NCBI RefSeq assembly: GCF_024584705.1 | Contig: NZ_CP097384.1 | Span: 6,324,001-6,388,000 of the forward strand | Direction: 5' to 3' | DNA: 64,000 bases | DNA from: Blastopirellula sp. J2-11 | GTDB lineage: Bacteria > Planctomycetota > Planctomycetia > Pirellulales > Pirellulaceae | Shown here: positions 9,555 through 19,249 of the stretch, one piece after another | Position numbering within the stretch: the first letter of the stretch is position 1 | Layout: the number at the start of each line of letters is the position of its first letter | The notes under the pieces: generated by a model | Database searches by the model: none | What the model saw: the letters and a program-made list of their open reading frames with translations, nothing else | What the model was told of the DNA's origin: nothing | Translations under genes and position numbers: made by a program

Positions 9555-12416
9555 ATGCCGCAAATAGCTCGTTTTTGTTGGATGATGGCGTTTCCTGTCC
9601 TCTTGCTTCTGGCAGGCGTCAGCAGCGCACAGGAACCAATCGACTTCAACCGCGATATTCGTCCTCTGCTGTCAGGCAATTGTTTTCATTGTCACGGCCC
9701 CGATCCCGAGTCACGCGAAGCGGGTCTCCGATTGGATCAGCGAGAGGGAGCCGTGGCCGAATTGGATAGCGGCTCAATGGCCGTTGTCCCCGGCAAACCA
9801 GACGACAGCGAGCTGCTGGCCCGCTTAACCGGCGACGACTTTGTTCGCATGCCGCCTCCCGAGTCGGGTAAGCAACTCACCCCTGCGGAAGTGGATCTGT
9901 TCCGCCGCTGGATCGCCGAGGGCGCCGAGTACCAGCGTCATTGGTCCTTTGAACCGCCGGTCCAGAACGAACCTCCGACTTCCCCAGGAGTCGAATGGGC
10001 CAAAAATCCGATCGACCGCTTCATCTTGCAAAAGCTGCACGAACAAAAGTTGACTCCGGCAGTCGAAGCCGATCGCGCGACGTTGTTACGGCGCGTTTCG
10101 CTGGCGCTGATCGGTTTGCCGCCGACTCTGGAAGAAGTCGACGCGTTCGTCCAAGACGACGCCCCCAACGCCTATGAGAAAGTGGTCGACCGGTTGTTGG
10201 CCGATCCGGCGTATGGAGAGCGTTGGGCGCGACCCTGGCTCGATATCGCGCGCTACGCGGACTCGGCCGGCTACGCCCAAGACCCGGAACGGAATATCTG
10301 GAAGTATCGCGACTGGGTGATTCAGGCGCTCAACGCCAACCAACCGTTCGATCAATTCACCATCGATCAACTTGCCGGCGACATGCTGCCTGAGCCGAGC
10401 GAAGAACAGTTGATTGCGACCGCATTCCATCGCAACACGATGACCAACAGCGAAGGGGGAACCAACGACGAAGAGTTCCGCAATGCGGCGATCGTCGATC
10501 GGGTCAACACGACGATGCAGGCCTGGATGGGGCTCACGATGGAATGCGCCCAGTGCCATACGCACAAATACGATCCGATCTCGCATGAAGAGTACTTCCG
10601 TTTTTTCGCGATTTTCAATCAATCGGCCGACGCGGATCGCGGCGATGAATCGCCCAATCACGAGTCTTGGACGGCGCAGCAGACCGCCAAAAAGCAGTCG
10701 CTGACCAAAAGCTTGAAGCAAGCGCAGCAAGACCTGAAAACGTTGCAGGAATCGACTCCCACGTCTCCGGCGGTCCCCACCGGCCCGCTGGCGGCGCGTT
10801 ACATTCGGATCGAGAATCTCGGCGAAGGAAAAATCTTGTCGTTGGCCGAAGTTCAAGCGATCGCCGGTGGTGAGAACATCGCCCCACGCGGCGCCGCGAC
10901 CCAATCGGGAGTCGCCTACGAAGGTTCGGCCAATTTGGCGATCGACGGCATCACCGACGGACACTACTTCAACGCGAAAAGCACGACCCATACCGAAACC
11001 CAAAACGATCCCTGGTGGGAGCTCGATTTGAAAGACGCGGTCGCGCTGGAGAAGGTCGTGCTTTGGAATCGAACCGATGGTGATCTCTTTACTCGGCTCG
11101 CTCCGTACCGCGTGATTCTGCTTGACGATCAGCGTCAGCCGATCTGGGGACGGCAAAGCGACGCTCCCTTCGCAACCTTTATCGAATTCACCCCTCCGAA
11201 AACCGGAGAAGAACTGACCGATGACGCCAAGCAAGCGATCACGAAATTCGCCGCGAAAGATCGTCCGGAAATCACCGCCAAGCAGGAAGAAATCAAAAAG
11301 CTGGAGAAGCAGCTCGCCGCCGTGCGTCCGATCAAAACGCCGATCATGCAAGAGCTCGCCGCCGACAAACAGCGCGAGACCTTCATTCAAATCCGCGGCA
11401 GTTATCAAGTGCACGGCGACAAAGTGGAGCCCGGCGTGTTGGGGGAATTTCATCCTTTGCCAGCTGACGCCAAAGCCGATCGCCTGGGCGCGGCCCGCTG
11501 GATTGTCGCTCGTGAGAATCCGCTGACGGCTCGCGTGGCCGTCAATCGGCTGTGGGAACAACTCTTCGGCATCGGGCTGGTCGAAACGAGCGAAGACTTT
11601 GGTTCGCAGGGCGAACTGCCGGTCAATCAACCGCTGCTCGACTATCTCGCGGTCGACCTAATGGACCATGGCTGGGACATCAAGCGGACCATCAAATTGA
11701 TGGTCGAGTCGGCCGCCTATCGTCAGGCGGCGATTGCAACGCCAGAGAAGCTGACGATCGATCCGGCCAATCGACTGGTCAGCCGCGGGCCGCGATTTCG
11801 GCTGTCGGCCGAAATGGTGCGCGATTCGGCGCTGGCCGCCAGCGGACTGTTGAGCCGCAAGATGAATGGCCCGTCGGTGCGACCGGTGCAACCGAAAATG
11901 GGGATGCGCGCGGCGTTTGGCGGATCAACCGATTGGGAACCGAGCACCGGCGAAGATCGGTATCGTCGCGGGCTCTACACCAAGTGGCGACGGACAACTC
12001 CCTATCCCTCGATGATGGCCTTTGACGCGACCAGTCGCGAGGTTTGCACAATTCGCCGCATCGCGACCAACACGCCGCTCCAGGCGCTGGTGACGTTGAA
12101 CGATCCGGTCTATGTCGAAGCGGCGCAAGCTTTGGCGCGCAGGATCGTCGCCGAGGGGGGAACGTCGCAAGAAGATCGCGTCGCCTACGGCTTTCGGATT
12201 TGTCTGAGTCGCCAACCAACACCGGCCGAAATGGCCCGCCTGGTGCAATTGCTGGAAGAGGCGCTGGCCCAATATCGCGAGCAGCCGGAGCAAGCGAACA
12301 CGATCGCGACCGATCCGATTGGCCCGCTGCCGCAAGGGGCCGACGCCGCCGAATTGGCCGCGTGGACTTTGCTCGGAAATGTGCTGATGAATCTGGACGA
12401 GTTTTTGTCGCGTTAG
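9555..12416 (+). CDS. Planctomycete cytochrome c / DUF1549 / DUF1553 protein
   Basis: 953 residues with a signal peptide (residues 1-26). Residues about 29-125 form a planctomycete-type cytochrome c domain (PSCyt1) with haem motif C43-x-x-C46-H47. DUF1549 spans about residues 150-360, starting [11 protein letters not shown], and carries a second C331-x-x-C334-H335 motif. About residues 405-530 resemble a discoidin (F5/8 type C) carbohydrate-binding domain ([17 protein letters not shown]). A short coiled coil follows, then DUF1553 from about residue 640 to the end. The family is exported, probably haem-containing and abundant in planctomycetes, and is thought to act in polysaccharide use. The partner DUF1501 gene follows after 52 bases, the standard pair. 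Substrate and reaction are unknown. Confidence 0.92.
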   Translation: MPQIARFCWMMAFPVLLLLAGVSSAQEPIDFNRDIRPLLSGNCFHCHGPDPESREAGLRLDQREGAVAELDSGSMAVVPGKPDDSELLARLTGDDFVRMPPPESGKQLTPAEVDLFRRWIAEGAEYQRHWSFEPPVQNEPPTSPGVEWAKNPIDRFILQKLHEQKLTPAVEADRATLLRRVSLALIGLPPTLEEVDAFVQDDAPNAYEKVVDRLLADPAYGERWARPWLDIARYADSAGYAQDPERNIWKYRDWVIQALNANQPFDQFTIDQLAGDMLPEPSEEQLIATAFHRNTMTNSEGGTNDEEFRNAAIVDRVNTTMQAWMGLTMECAQCHTHKYDPISHEEYFRFFAIFNQSADADRGDESPNHESWTAQQTAKKQSLTKSLKQAQQDLKTLQESTPTSPAVPTGPLAARYIRIENLGEGKILSLAEVQAIAGGENIAPRGAATQSGVAYEGSANLAIDGITDGHYFNAKSTTHTETQNDPWWELDLKDAVALEKVVLWNRTDGDLFTRLAPYRVILLDDQRQPIWGRQSDAPFATFIEFTPPKTGEELTDDAKQAITKFAAKDRPEITAKQEEIKKLEKQLAAVRPIKTPIMQELAADKQRETFIQIRGSYQVHGDKVEPGVLGEFHPLPADAKADRLGAARWIVARENPLTARVAVNRLWEQLFGIGLVETSEDFGSQGELPVNQPLLDYLAVDLMDHGWDIKRTIKLMVESAAYRQAAIATPEKLTIDPANRLVSRGPRFRLSAEMVRDSALAASGLLSRKMNGPSVRPVQPKMGMRAAFGGSTDWEPSTGEDRYRRGLYTKWRRTTPYPSMMAFDATSREVCTIRRIATNTPLQALVTLNDPVYVEAAQALARRIVAEGGTSQEDRVAYGFRICLSRQPTPAEMARLVQLLEEALAQYREQPEQANTIATDPIGPLPQGADAAELAAWTLLGNVLMNLDEFLSR

Positions 12417-12468
12417 GCGACCAACGGAACTGCTGTTTTCTCTGGACTCTTTCACGGCGAAACTTGCT

Positions 12469-13926
12469 ATGAACCACCGACACGAACAATTGCAATCGAT
12501 TACGCGGCGCCACTTTCTGAGTGCGATGCAGTTGGGCGTCGGCGGGATGGCGCTCGGTTCACTTCTGTCGGGCGAGTCGCAGGCTGACGAGATCTCGATC
12601 GATCCCTCACAGCCGATGTCGCCGCGCAAAGCCCAATACGCTCCGAAGGCGAAATCGGTCATCTATTTGCATTTGGCGGGTTCGCCGCCGAATCTTGACC
12701 TGTTTGACTACAAGCCGGAACTGGTGAAACGGACCGGCGCCGATTGTCCGGCGGAGTTTCTCGCCGGCAAAGAGTTCGCCTTCACCAAGGGAACGCCGAC
12801 GCTGCTTGGTACTCCTCACAAGTTTCGTCAGTGCGGCGAGTCTGGAGCCTGGCTGTCAGACGCGCTGGTCAAGTTCGAGGAAGTGGTCGACGACATCTGT
12901 TTCATCAAGTCGATGAATACCGATCAATTCAATCATGCTCCGGCCGAACTGCTGCTCTATACCGGTTCGCCGCGACTCGGTCGGCCTTCGATGGGATCGT
13001 GGGTCACGTATGGGCTCGGTTCCGAGAATCAAAATCTGCCGGGCTTCGTCGTGCTCAATTCCGGCGGGTCGAATCCCAGCTCTGGCAAAAGCGCCTGGGG
13101 AAGCGGCTTTTTGCCCTCGGTCTTTCAAGGGGTGCAGTGTCGCTCGCAAGGGGATCCGGTCTTGTATCTCTCGAACCCGAAAGGGATGCCGCGCGACGTG
13201 CGGCGGATGTCGCTCGACGCGATTCGCGATCTGAATCAAGCCCAGGCCAGCGTGATCGGCGACCCCGAAACCGAGACGCGCATCGCCCAGTACGAGCTGG
13301 CGTATCGGATGCAAGCCTCGGCGCCGGAGACGATGGACATCTCGCAGGAAACGGCCGACACGCTGACCAAGTATGGCGCCGAGCCGGGGGACGGCAGCTT
13401 TGCGTCCAACTGCCTGCTGGCGCGACGTCTGGTCGAGCAGGGCGTTCGCTATGTGCAGCTGTTTGACTGGGGTTGGGACTTCCACGGCACCAATCCCAGC
13501 GAATCGCTAGGAGACGGCTTGCGCACCAAAGCGAAACGGATCGACGAGCCGGTCACGGCGCTGATCCAAGATCTGAAACAACGCGGCCTGCTCGAGGATA
13601 CGCTGGTGATTTGCGGAGGAGAATTTGGCCGCACCCCGTTCCGCGAAGGCCGTACTGCCGGCAGTCAGAATCTCGGCCGCGATCACTATCCCGATTGCTT
13701 TACGTTGATGATGGCCGGCGGCGGAATCAAACCAGGAATCACCTACGGGGCGACCGATGAACTCGGTTTCCAAGTGACCGAGAACAAGGTGCATGTCCAT
13801 GATTTGCAAGCGACCATTTTGCACCTGATGGGAATGGATCATTTGAAATTGACCTATCCATTCGCTGGTCGCGACTTCCGTTTGACCGACGTGCATGGTG
13901 AATTAGTGCCAGGCATCTTGGCGTAG
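12469..13926 (+). CDS. DUF1501 protein (sulfatase-like fold, Tat-type signal)
   Basis: 485 residues. The N-terminus carries a twin-arginine-like motif (TRRHFLSAMQLG) and a hydrophobic stretch, suggesting Tat export. The body is DUF1501, related to the alkaline phosphatase/sulfatase superfamily: VIYLHLAGSPPNLDLFDYKPEL near the N-terminus, and GGEFGRTPFREGR plus GRDHYP motifs about residues 380-405 that place likely metal ligands. It ends with a short H-D-L-Q-A-T-I-L-H-L-M-G segment typical of the family. It forms a two-gene unit with the cytochrome/DUF1549 gene. The catalytic activity of the family is not established to my knowledge. Confidence 0.92.
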   Translation: MNHRHEQLQSITRRHFLSAMQLGVGGMALGSLLSGESQADEISIDPSQPMSPRKAQYAPKAKSVIYLHLAGSPPNLDLFDYKPELVKRTGADCPAEFLAGKEFAFTKGTPTLLGTPHKFRQCGESGAWLSDALVKFEEVVDDICFIKSMNTDQFNHAPAELLLYTGSPRLGRPSMGSWVTYGLGSENQNLPGFVVLNSGGSNPSSGKSAWGSGFLPSVFQGVQCRSQGDPVLYLSNPKGMPRDVRRMSLDAIRDLNQAQASVIGDPETETRIAQYELAYRMQASAPETMDISQETADTLTKYGAEPGDGSFASNCLLARRLVEQGVRYVQLFDWGWDFHGTNPSESLGDGLRTKAKRIDEPVTALIQDLKQRGLLEDTLVICGGEFGRTPFREGRTAGSQNLGRDHYPDCFTLMMAGGGIKPGITYGATDELGFQVTENKVHVHDLQATILHLMGMDHLKLTYPFAGRDFRLTDVHGELVPGILA

Positions 13927-13931
13927 CCGAG

Positions 13932-14411
13932 TTACGCGTTGGTCGAACTGACCGAGTCGGTCTCCACCGCAACGGCGGAACCTTCGGCGACCGTCAAAGC
14001 GGTTTCGACGGCCGGCGAATCTGTTTGCGGCTCAAAAGCCAACAGCGCTGACAGCGCTACGGCGACGACCAGCGGCAATAACGTCAGCGGATGTATCGGC
14101 GGCTGGCGCACCAGCGGCGGTTCTTCGACTTGCAGCTCGTCGATCGTCTCCCAACCATCGACGGTGTGACGCCACTGAATGGGTTCGGCCAACTCGGCGG
14201 TCGACTCGGCGTTGGAATAGTGGGCGCTCGGAACTACGGCGCATGTCGCTAGCCAGAAGAGTACCGGCAAGGTTGCGACAAATAATAGGGTTCGTAACAC
14301 AGCGGTTTTCCGCGATAGGCAGGCGAAGTGCGAACAGGGGGACGATGGGATACCTGAAAAGGCAACCTCCGTGCCCAAATGAGCGACGCTGACGTTAACT
14401 TCTATAAGCAC
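13932..14411 (-). CDS. Small membrane protein of unknown function
   Basis: Up to 159 residues from a GTG at 14411; a second GTG at 14300 would give 122 residues starting right at the first hydrophobic segment and is equally plausible. Two hydrophobic segments are visible (residues about 38-58 and 107-126 in the long form). Between them lies a W-R-x-T-V-D-G-W-E motif that I have seen in small planctomycete membrane proteins. The C-terminus is rich in Val, Ala, Thr and Ser. It ends 5 bases from the DUF1501 stop, on the opposite strand. No function can be assigned. Confidence 0.55.
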   Translation of the reverse strand: MLIEVNVSVAHLGTEVAFSGIPSSPCSHFACLSRKTAVLRTLLFVATLPVLFWLATCAVVPSAHYSNAESTAELAEPIQWRHTVDGWETIDELQVEEPPLVRQPPIHPLTLLPLVVAVALSALLAFEPQTDSPAVETALTVAEGSAVAVETDSVSSTNA

Positions 14412-14685
14412 AACGTCTTAGCAAAATTTCTCGCATCCTTGCCGAGCGGCTCCGTCGCTTTTGGGGAACACGCGCGTTTCCTGAAAGCAACGCTCCAAGT
14501 TCTGATTATAACGCGCCGCGGCCGTTTTCGCCTGTTTGTCGAACCCTACGAATCTTTTGCAATCGAAGTTCGGTGGTTTGCGTCTCGGCGCCATGTGACC
14601 TACGTTTCGGGGTGGAACTCTCATTCGCGTCGTTCCGGCGGCTTGGGTTTGGATTTTCAGCACCGGGGTAGAGTTAAAAAAAGCC

Positions 14686-15594
14686 ATGACAGACTCATCG
14701 AAACAGCTCAAAGATTTGTTGGCGGGAGCCCAGCTTCCGGCGTTGCCGCAAAGCGCGATCCGCTTGTTAGAACTTTCGCAAGATCCAGAAAACGGACCTG
14801 CGGAGTTTGCGGTACCGATCGAATCGGACCCTGGCCTCACGGGACAGGTATTACGATTCGTCAATTCGTCGTATTTCGGTTTTTCCCGTGAGATCTCCAG
14901 CGTAAAGCTGGCGATCACCCTGGTCGGCATTCGCACGATCAAAAACTTCGCTCTCTGGAGCGCCGTCTTCAGCCTAATGCCCAATCCCAAGAGTGGGCCC
15001 TTTGACCTGAAGAATCTCTGGCAAGATTCGCTGCGACGCGGTTTATTCGCGCGAGCGATGGGCAAGATTTTGGGGCTGAAAGACTCCGAAGATCTCTTCG
15101 CCGCCGCGCTGCTGCAAGATATGGCCGTGCCGCTGTTGGCCAAAGAGTTACCCGAAAAATATGCCGACCTCTTGGTCAGTCGTGCCAACGGCGAAAAACG
15201 CCTGTCCGAACTCGAACGCGAAAAATTCGGCTGGGACCATGCTGAAGCAGGCGGCGTGATCGCTCGCGGTTGGAGCCTGCCGGAAGAGTTCGCCGTGCTG
15301 ATTGAATCGCACGCCGATATCGAACGACTGGTCAACGAGCCCAATGAGCCCGGCAAGGTGTCCGTCGCTTTGTCCGCTTTGTTGCCGGCGACCAATGACG
15401 AAGCCTGGCCCGAACGGGACACTTTCGTCGGCTACTACGAACAACTCCGGGGCGATGGTCCCAGCGCCGAAGAACTGCTTGCGCAAATCGATGTCGAATT
15501 TGAAGAATTTGCACCGGTTTTGAAACTGACGACCCCGACCCAAACGTTGGTCGATTCGTTCCAAGCGGCGCCGAAAGAACCGTCGCAGACCTAA
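14686..15594 (+). CDS. HDOD domain protein
   Basis: 302 residues. Residues about 10-215 form an HDOD domain: the family opening LPALPQSAIRLLELSQDP is followed by DPGLTGQVLRFVNSSYFGF, V-G-I-R-T-I-K-N, a DLKNLWQDSL segment where HD-type proteins bind metal, and AALLQDMAVPLL. The catalytic His-Asp pair of true HD phosphohydrolases is absent, as usual in HDOD, so a signalling or scaffold role is likely instead of hydrolysis. It has no signal peptide or membrane segment, so it is cytoplasmic. It stands alone and is followed by a terminator at 15638. Confidence 0.88.
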   Translation: MTDSSKQLKDLLAGAQLPALPQSAIRLLELSQDPENGPAEFAVPIESDPGLTGQVLRFVNSSYFGFSREISSVKLAITLVGIRTIKNFALWSAVFSLMPNPKSGPFDLKNLWQDSLRRGLFARAMGKILGLKDSEDLFAAALLQDMAVPLLAKELPEKYADLLVSRANGEKRLSELEREKFGWDHAEAGGVIARGWSLPEEFAVLIESHADIERLVNEPNEPGKVSVALSALLPATNDEAWPERDTFVGYYEQLRGDGPSAEELLAQIDVEFEEFAPVLKLTTPTQTLVDSFQAAPKEPSQT

Positions 15595-15637
15595 GCGTGT
15601 CAGCGGCTGAATACCAACATCTACCCAGTGATGGAAG

Positions 15638-15671
15638 CGCTGCGGACGATATTCGTCTGCGGCGTTTTTTT
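15638..15671 (+). terminator. Rho-independent terminator after the HDOD gene
   Basis: A 12-pair stem with two G-T wobbles (arms 15638-15649 and 15653-15664, loop TAT) is followed by seven T residues. It lies 44 bases after the HDOD stop codon. Confidence 0.8.
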
Positions 15672-15882
15672 GTGAAATCCTCGGTCCGCAGTGCTAGCGA
15701 GTCGGAAGACTTTAGATCGACGGGAAGAATCGCAAAATCAGGCAACCGAACGTAAGCCGCAAATTCCAACCAATGTTCTTGCTTTTAGACGCTCCAACGG
15801 CGGGAAGATTTGGTTTTGATTTCTCCGCTTGATAAAATTATTTTGAAAACGGCGCTGGAACATCGCGCTCGCTCCGCGAACA

Positions 15883-16485
15883 ATGGGATTGCCATCCAAT
15901 ATCAACCTGGGACTTCCCGATATGAACAGCCTGCAGGAAACGCGTCGACTGCGACGCATTCGCGAAGTGGAAGGCTATCTTGATTTGATCCTTTCGGCAT
16001 CGTCGCACTTGCCTGCTTCGATCGACGCCAAACGAACGCTCGCTCAGCGAGCTATCGCGTTGCTGGACGAAATTGAGGAGATCGACGGATCATCCAACGA
16101 CACGCTTTATCTGCGCGGTCAGACCTACCGCACGCTGGACGAGCATCACAAGGCGATCGATTGCCTGCGTCACGTCTGCGACGACGATCCGACCGATATC
16201 CATGTCTGGCTGGCCCTCGGCTGGTCCTATAAGCGTGTGGGCCGCTTAGATCTAGCGATCGAGGCGCTGGAAGAAGCGATGTGCAACGATCCGGCCCAGC
16301 CGATCATTCACTACAACTTGGCTTGCTATTGGGCCCTCGCGAAGAACCTCCGTCTCTCGATGGAGTATTTGGCGCAGGCCTGCGAGATCAACGCCAGCTT
16401 TCGCGAGTTGGTCGACGCCGAGTCGGACTTTGATGCGATCCGCTACGATCCCGAGTTCGTCGGGCTGATGAATCTGATCGCTTAA
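15883..16485 (+). CDS. Tetratricopeptide repeat protein
   Basis: 200 residues if the ATG at 15883 is used; the ATG at 15922 (187 residues) is also plausible, since residues 1-13 look like untranslated leader. Two or three TPR units lie between about residues 75 and 165: LYLRGQTYRTLDEHHKAI, VWLALGWSYKRVGRLDLAI and IHYNLACYWALAKNLRLSM. The pattern W/L-x-x-L-G/A-x-x-Y, A, A of TPRs is clear. The C-terminus ends in a short block common after TPRs in planctomycete proteins (FDAIRYDPEF). It is cytoplasmic, with no signal peptide. The partner is unknown. It is convergent with folA, ending 9 bases before its stop. Confidence 0.75.
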   Translation: MGLPSNINLGLPDMNSLQETRRLRRIREVEGYLDLILSASSHLPASIDAKRTLAQRAIALLDEIEEIDGSSNDTLYLRGQTYRTLDEHHKAIDCLRHVCDDDPTDIHVWLALGWSYKRVGRLDLAIEALEEAMCNDPAQPIIHYNLACYWALAKNLRLSMEYLAQACEINASFRELVDAESDFDAIRYDPEFVGLMNLIA

Positions 16486-16494
16486 ATCGAAAAT

Positions 16495-16986
16495 TCAACC
16501 GGGGCGACGCCAAATCTCAAAGGTCGTCGTGTAGTCGTTCTTTTCGTCCGCCGGAAAATCGGTCGCTTCGACACGTTCCCAGTTGTCTTGATCGAGCGCC
16601 GGAAAAAAAGTGTCCCCATCAGCGATCGTCGTCTGGACGCGGGTCAAGTAAATCTGATCGGCCAGATCGATCGCTTGGGCGTAGATCTCACCGCCGCCGA
16701 CCACAAAAATTTCGCCGCTTGTCGACGGCGTCTTGAGCGCCTCCGCTACGTTGGCGGCGATCACGGCCCCTGCGACGGCATAGTCGGTCTGACGCGTCAC
16801 AATCACCGTCTGCCGGCCCGGCAGCAAGCGTCCGATCGATTCGTACGTCTTGCGCCCCATGACGATCGAGTGTCCCATCGTCAACTTTTTGAAGCGCTGT
16901 AAATCGGCCGACAACCGCCACGGCATATCGCCGCTGCGGCCGATGACGTTGTTCTGTGACGCCGCGACGATCAAAGAAACGGTCAT
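16495..16986 (-). CDS. folA: Dihydrofolate reductase
   Basis: Reduces dihydrofolate to tetrahydrofolate with NADPH. 163 residues, the normal bacterial length. Seen: [13 protein letters not shown] at the N-terminus, the [18 protein letters not shown] substrate loop (with Asp at the active-site position), the [11 protein letters not shown] cofactor motif and [13 protein letters not shown]. Its ATG overlaps the thyA stop by 4 bases (ATGA), so translation is probably coupled to thyA, whose reaction generates dihydrofolate. Confidence 0.97.
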   Translation of the reverse strand: MTVSLIVAASQNNVIGRSGDMPWRLSADLQRFKKLTMGHSIVMGRKTYESIGRLLPGRQTVIVTRQTDYAVAGAVIAANVAEALKTPSTSGEIFVVGGGEIYAQAIDLADQIYLTRVQTTIADGDTFFPALDQDNWERVEATDFPADEKNDYTTTFEIWRRPG

Positions 16987-17777
16987 ACCGCCACCGGAGC
17001 CGAGATGTGCGGATGGGGATCGTAGTCGACCAACTCAAAGTCTTCAAACCGAAACTTCAACAGATCGGTCACCGCAGGGTTGATCCGCATGGTCGGCAGC
17101 GGCCGCGGCTCACGCGACAGTTGCAGCTGCGTTTGATCCATGTGGTTCAAGTAGAGATGCGCGTCGCCAAACGTATGCACAAAGTCCCCCGGCTCCAGGC
17201 CGGTCACTTGGGCGACCATCATCGTCAACAACGCATACGACGCGATATTGAACGGCACCCCCAAAAAGACATCGGCGCTGCGCTGATACAGCTGGCACGA
17301 GAGCTTCCCCTCGGCCACATAAAACTGAAACAGCAAATGGCACGGCGGCAACTTCATCCGCGGCACGTCGGCCACGTTCCAGGCCGAAACGATCAGCCGC
17401 CGTGAATCAGGGTTGGTCTTGATCTGCTCGACCAGGTTGGCGATCTGATCGATGTGCCCGCCGTCTGGCGTCGGCCACGATCGCCACTGATAGCCGTAGA
17501 CCGGGCCGAGTTCGCCTGCTTCATCGGCCCACTCGTCCCAGATCGAGACTTTATTCTCTCGCAGGTAGGCGACGTTGGTCTCTCCCTGCAGAAACCAAAG
17601 CAGCTCGTGGATGATCGACCGCAGGTGGAGCTTTTTGGTGGTGACGGCCGGAAACCCGTCGGCCAGGCGAAATCGCATCTGATGGCCGAAGACGCTCAGC
17701 GTACCGGTGCCGGTCCGGTCTTCCTTGCGGACCCCTTCGTCGAGAATACGCTGCATGAGATCTAGATATTGTCGCAT
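16983..17777 (-). CDS. thyA: Thymidylate synthase
   Basis: Methylates dUMP to dTMP using methylene-tetrahydrofolate. Starting at the ATG at 17777 the protein has 264 residues, exactly the E. coli length, and begins [15 protein letters not shown] like that enzyme; an earlier in-frame start would add 12 unlike residues. The catalytic Cys146 in [10 protein letters not shown] falls at the same position as in E. coli. Other motifs are [28 protein letters not shown] and the C-terminal PVAV ending in place of the usual hydrophobic tail. It forms an operon with folA. Confidence 0.97.
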   Translation of the reverse strand: MRQYLDLMQRILDEGVRKEDRTGTGTLSVFGHQMRFRLADGFPAVTTKKLHLRSIIHELLWFLQGETNVAYLRENKVSIWDEWADEAGELGPVYGYQWRSWPTPDGGHIDQIANLVEQIKTNPDSRRLIVSAWNVADVPRMKLPPCHLLFQFYVAEGKLSCQLYQRSADVFLGVPFNIASYALLTMMVAQVTGLEPGDFVHTFGDAHLYLNHMDQTQLQLSREPRPLPTMRINPAVTDLLKFRFEDFELVDYDPHPHISAPVAV

Positions 17778-17849
17778 GCAGGTCTTGATACCGGAGAACC
17801 GCGGTTTTCGCAAGTAGCGGACCGCTGCGGATCGCCGCGCCGGGGGCGA

Positions 17850-18143
17850 CTATTCGCCGATCAAAACGACCGGCAATCCCAGCGAGATCACGCCGCCGTG
17901 ATCGGTTTCGTCCCCCATTCGCGCCGCCGGCATTTCTTCCAAAAGCACGGTCGCTGAACCAAGCACAATCGTCGACGGCGGCCCAACGCAGGTACACATG
18001 TTGGTAACCTGCGCGGCCGGCATTTCGCCCACCAGCACGGTGACGGCGCCGGGACCAATGATCGGTCCGCCGACATGCGGCACGATCACCGTCACCATCG
18101 GACAAACTTGCAAGTACGTAATGCACGCGGCCGGTTGTCCCAT
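17850..18143 (-). CDS. PAAR-repeat spike tip protein
   Basis: 97 residues from the ATG at 18143, which follows a GAGGG ribosome binding site inside the end of the upstream gene; a longer frame would start within that gene. PAAR proteins form a sharp conical cap on the VgrG trimer of type VI and other contractile injection systems. Seen: three spaced motifs, GQPAAC near the N-terminus, MPAAQV in the middle and MPAARMGDETDHGG near the C-terminus, with GGPIIGPG and VGPPSTIVLGS between them, as expected for the three-fold PAAR cone. No toxin extension is present. It is the last gene of the seven-gene run that begins with vgrG at 23953. Confidence 0.82.
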   Translation of the reverse strand: MGQPAACITYLQVCPMVTVIVPHVGGPIIGPGAVTVLVGEMPAAQVTNMCTCVGPPSTIVLGSATVLLEEMPAARMGDETDHGGVISLGLPVVLIGE

Positions 18144-18147
18144 GGAA

Positions 18148-18660
18148 TTAGCCCTCGCCCATCGGTTTTTCGCCGGCGCCCCATTGCCAATCATCCCAGA
18201 TCGCGGCGTCGCGCGGAGCGGCGGTCGGAGCCGAAGGCAAATTGCCAAATTTGTTTAACAGCTCGTCCTTCAATTGATCGCCCCACGCCGGAGGCATTTT
18301 AATTCCCTTCATGCTCGCCTTGACCGGCGCCTTCTTCATTTTGGCCTTCGCCTCTTTCATTTTGGCGGAGGCTTGCTGGGCGGTTTGTTTCATCTCTTGT
18401 TGTTTTTGCTTCAACGCCGGTACGCCGGCTCGCAACGAAGCGAGATCGTTGGTCGCTTTTTGCTTGGTTTGCTCGATCGCCTGCAATGCGGCGGGTACGG
18501 CCGTTTCCATCTCGACACGCGCTTTTTTCGCCATCGCCAACGCTTGGCCGAAAATTTCGCGCTGCTTAGAATTGATAAGCGAACTATTGATCGCGTTCGC
18601 TTTCACCAAAAATGTATCCATTTGGCTGAGTGCGCTGGCAAATTGATCCGTAATGGCCAT
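18148..18660 (-). CDS. Coiled-coil protein of the VgrG cassette
   Basis: 170 residues from the ATG at 18660 (AGGAA site upstream); the open frame extends further but overlaps the previous gene. Residues about 20-125 are predicted helical, rich in Ala, Lys and Gln with heptad-like spacing, including QQASAKMKEAKAKMKKAP. A Pro-rich linker and an acidic, Trp-containing C-terminus (IWDDWQWGAG) follow. No family is recognised. A position between spike components suggests an adaptor or chaperone that loads PAAR/VgrG, but this is inference. Four bases separate its stop from the PAAR start. Confidence 0.7.
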   Translation of the reverse strand: MAITDQFASALSQMDTFLVKANAINSSLINSKQREIFGQALAMAKKARVEMETAVPAALQAIEQTKQKATNDLASLRAGVPALKQKQQEMKQTAQQASAKMKEAKAKMKKAPVKASMKGIKMPPAWGDQLKDELLNKFGNLPSAPTAAPRDAAIWDDWQWGAGEKPMGEG

Positions 18661-18676
18661 CGTGGATTCCTGGGGT

Positions 18677-19249
18677 TTAGGTTGCGGCTGGTTCTGCGAT
18701 GAGCGAATGCTGGCCTCGGCTAACTTCCATCGCCAAGCGGAGGAATTCTGGGCGCATGTCGACGCCGCCACGGCTGCGACAAAGGGTGGCCGCTGATTTG
18801 GCTGCGGTCGAGATCAACGCAACCGGGACCTGGGGTTTCGGTTTCAGCTGCGGACCATTCGCCGGCGTGATGCTCTCTCCGGAATGAAACAGAGCTTGAG
18901 CCAGCATTTTCAGCGGTGGGCTGATCCCTTTGGTGCGCGAATAGGCGCGAATCCGCCAACGCAGATCCTCCTGCGGAGCTCGGAGATACGCGACAATATT
19001 CTCTAGCAAGAGCTCTTCATCGGGATGCGCCACGGGACGTAGTGATTCCCAGATGCAAAGCAAACCCCACCAGACGCGATCAGGAGCCGCCAGACATGCT
19101 GCTGCGAATTGCAGCGCATCGTCATAAAGCTCGCTGTCAACCAGCGCTTTGAAGAAGCGAGGAGCCTGTGGTTCGCGTTCTAATAACTGTTGCGCCAGCT
19201 CGGACAATTCGCAAAGTGCGGCTGGAGCGGTCGCTTCTTGATTGCTCAT
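18677..19249 (-). CDS. Unknown protein, paralogue of the next gene upstream
   Basis: 190 residues from the ATG at 19249, which has a good AGGAG site and overlaps the stop of the upstream gene by 4 bases (ATGA). It is clearly related to the 229-residue protein encoded at 19246-19935. Both share a block with FFKALVD/IERLLAKEL, then a VWWGLLCIWESL/LWWSVLAIHDAL motif, an A-P-x-x-x-x-x-W/L stretch, and a C-terminal A-x-x-x-S-A-A/MAA helix. I cannot name the family with certainty (possibly DUF6931, unverified). It is mostly helical, with no signal peptide. The tandem arrangement suggests a hetero-complex working with VgrG. Confidence 0.7.
   Translation of the reverse strand: MSNQEATAPAALCELSELAQQLLEREPQAPRFFKALVDSELYDDALQFAAACLAAPDRVWWGLLCIWESLRPVAHPDEELLLENIVAYLRAPQEDLRWRIRAYSRTKGISPPLKMLAQALFHSGESITPANGPQLKPKPQVPVALISTAAKSAATLCRSRGGVDMRPEFLRLAMEVSRGQHSLIAEPAAT

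Noticed and set aside
10086-11630. 514-residue minus-strand frame inside the DUF1549/DUF1553 gene
   Set aside because: Antisense shadow with no recognisable domain; the plus strand encodes conserved motifs throughout.
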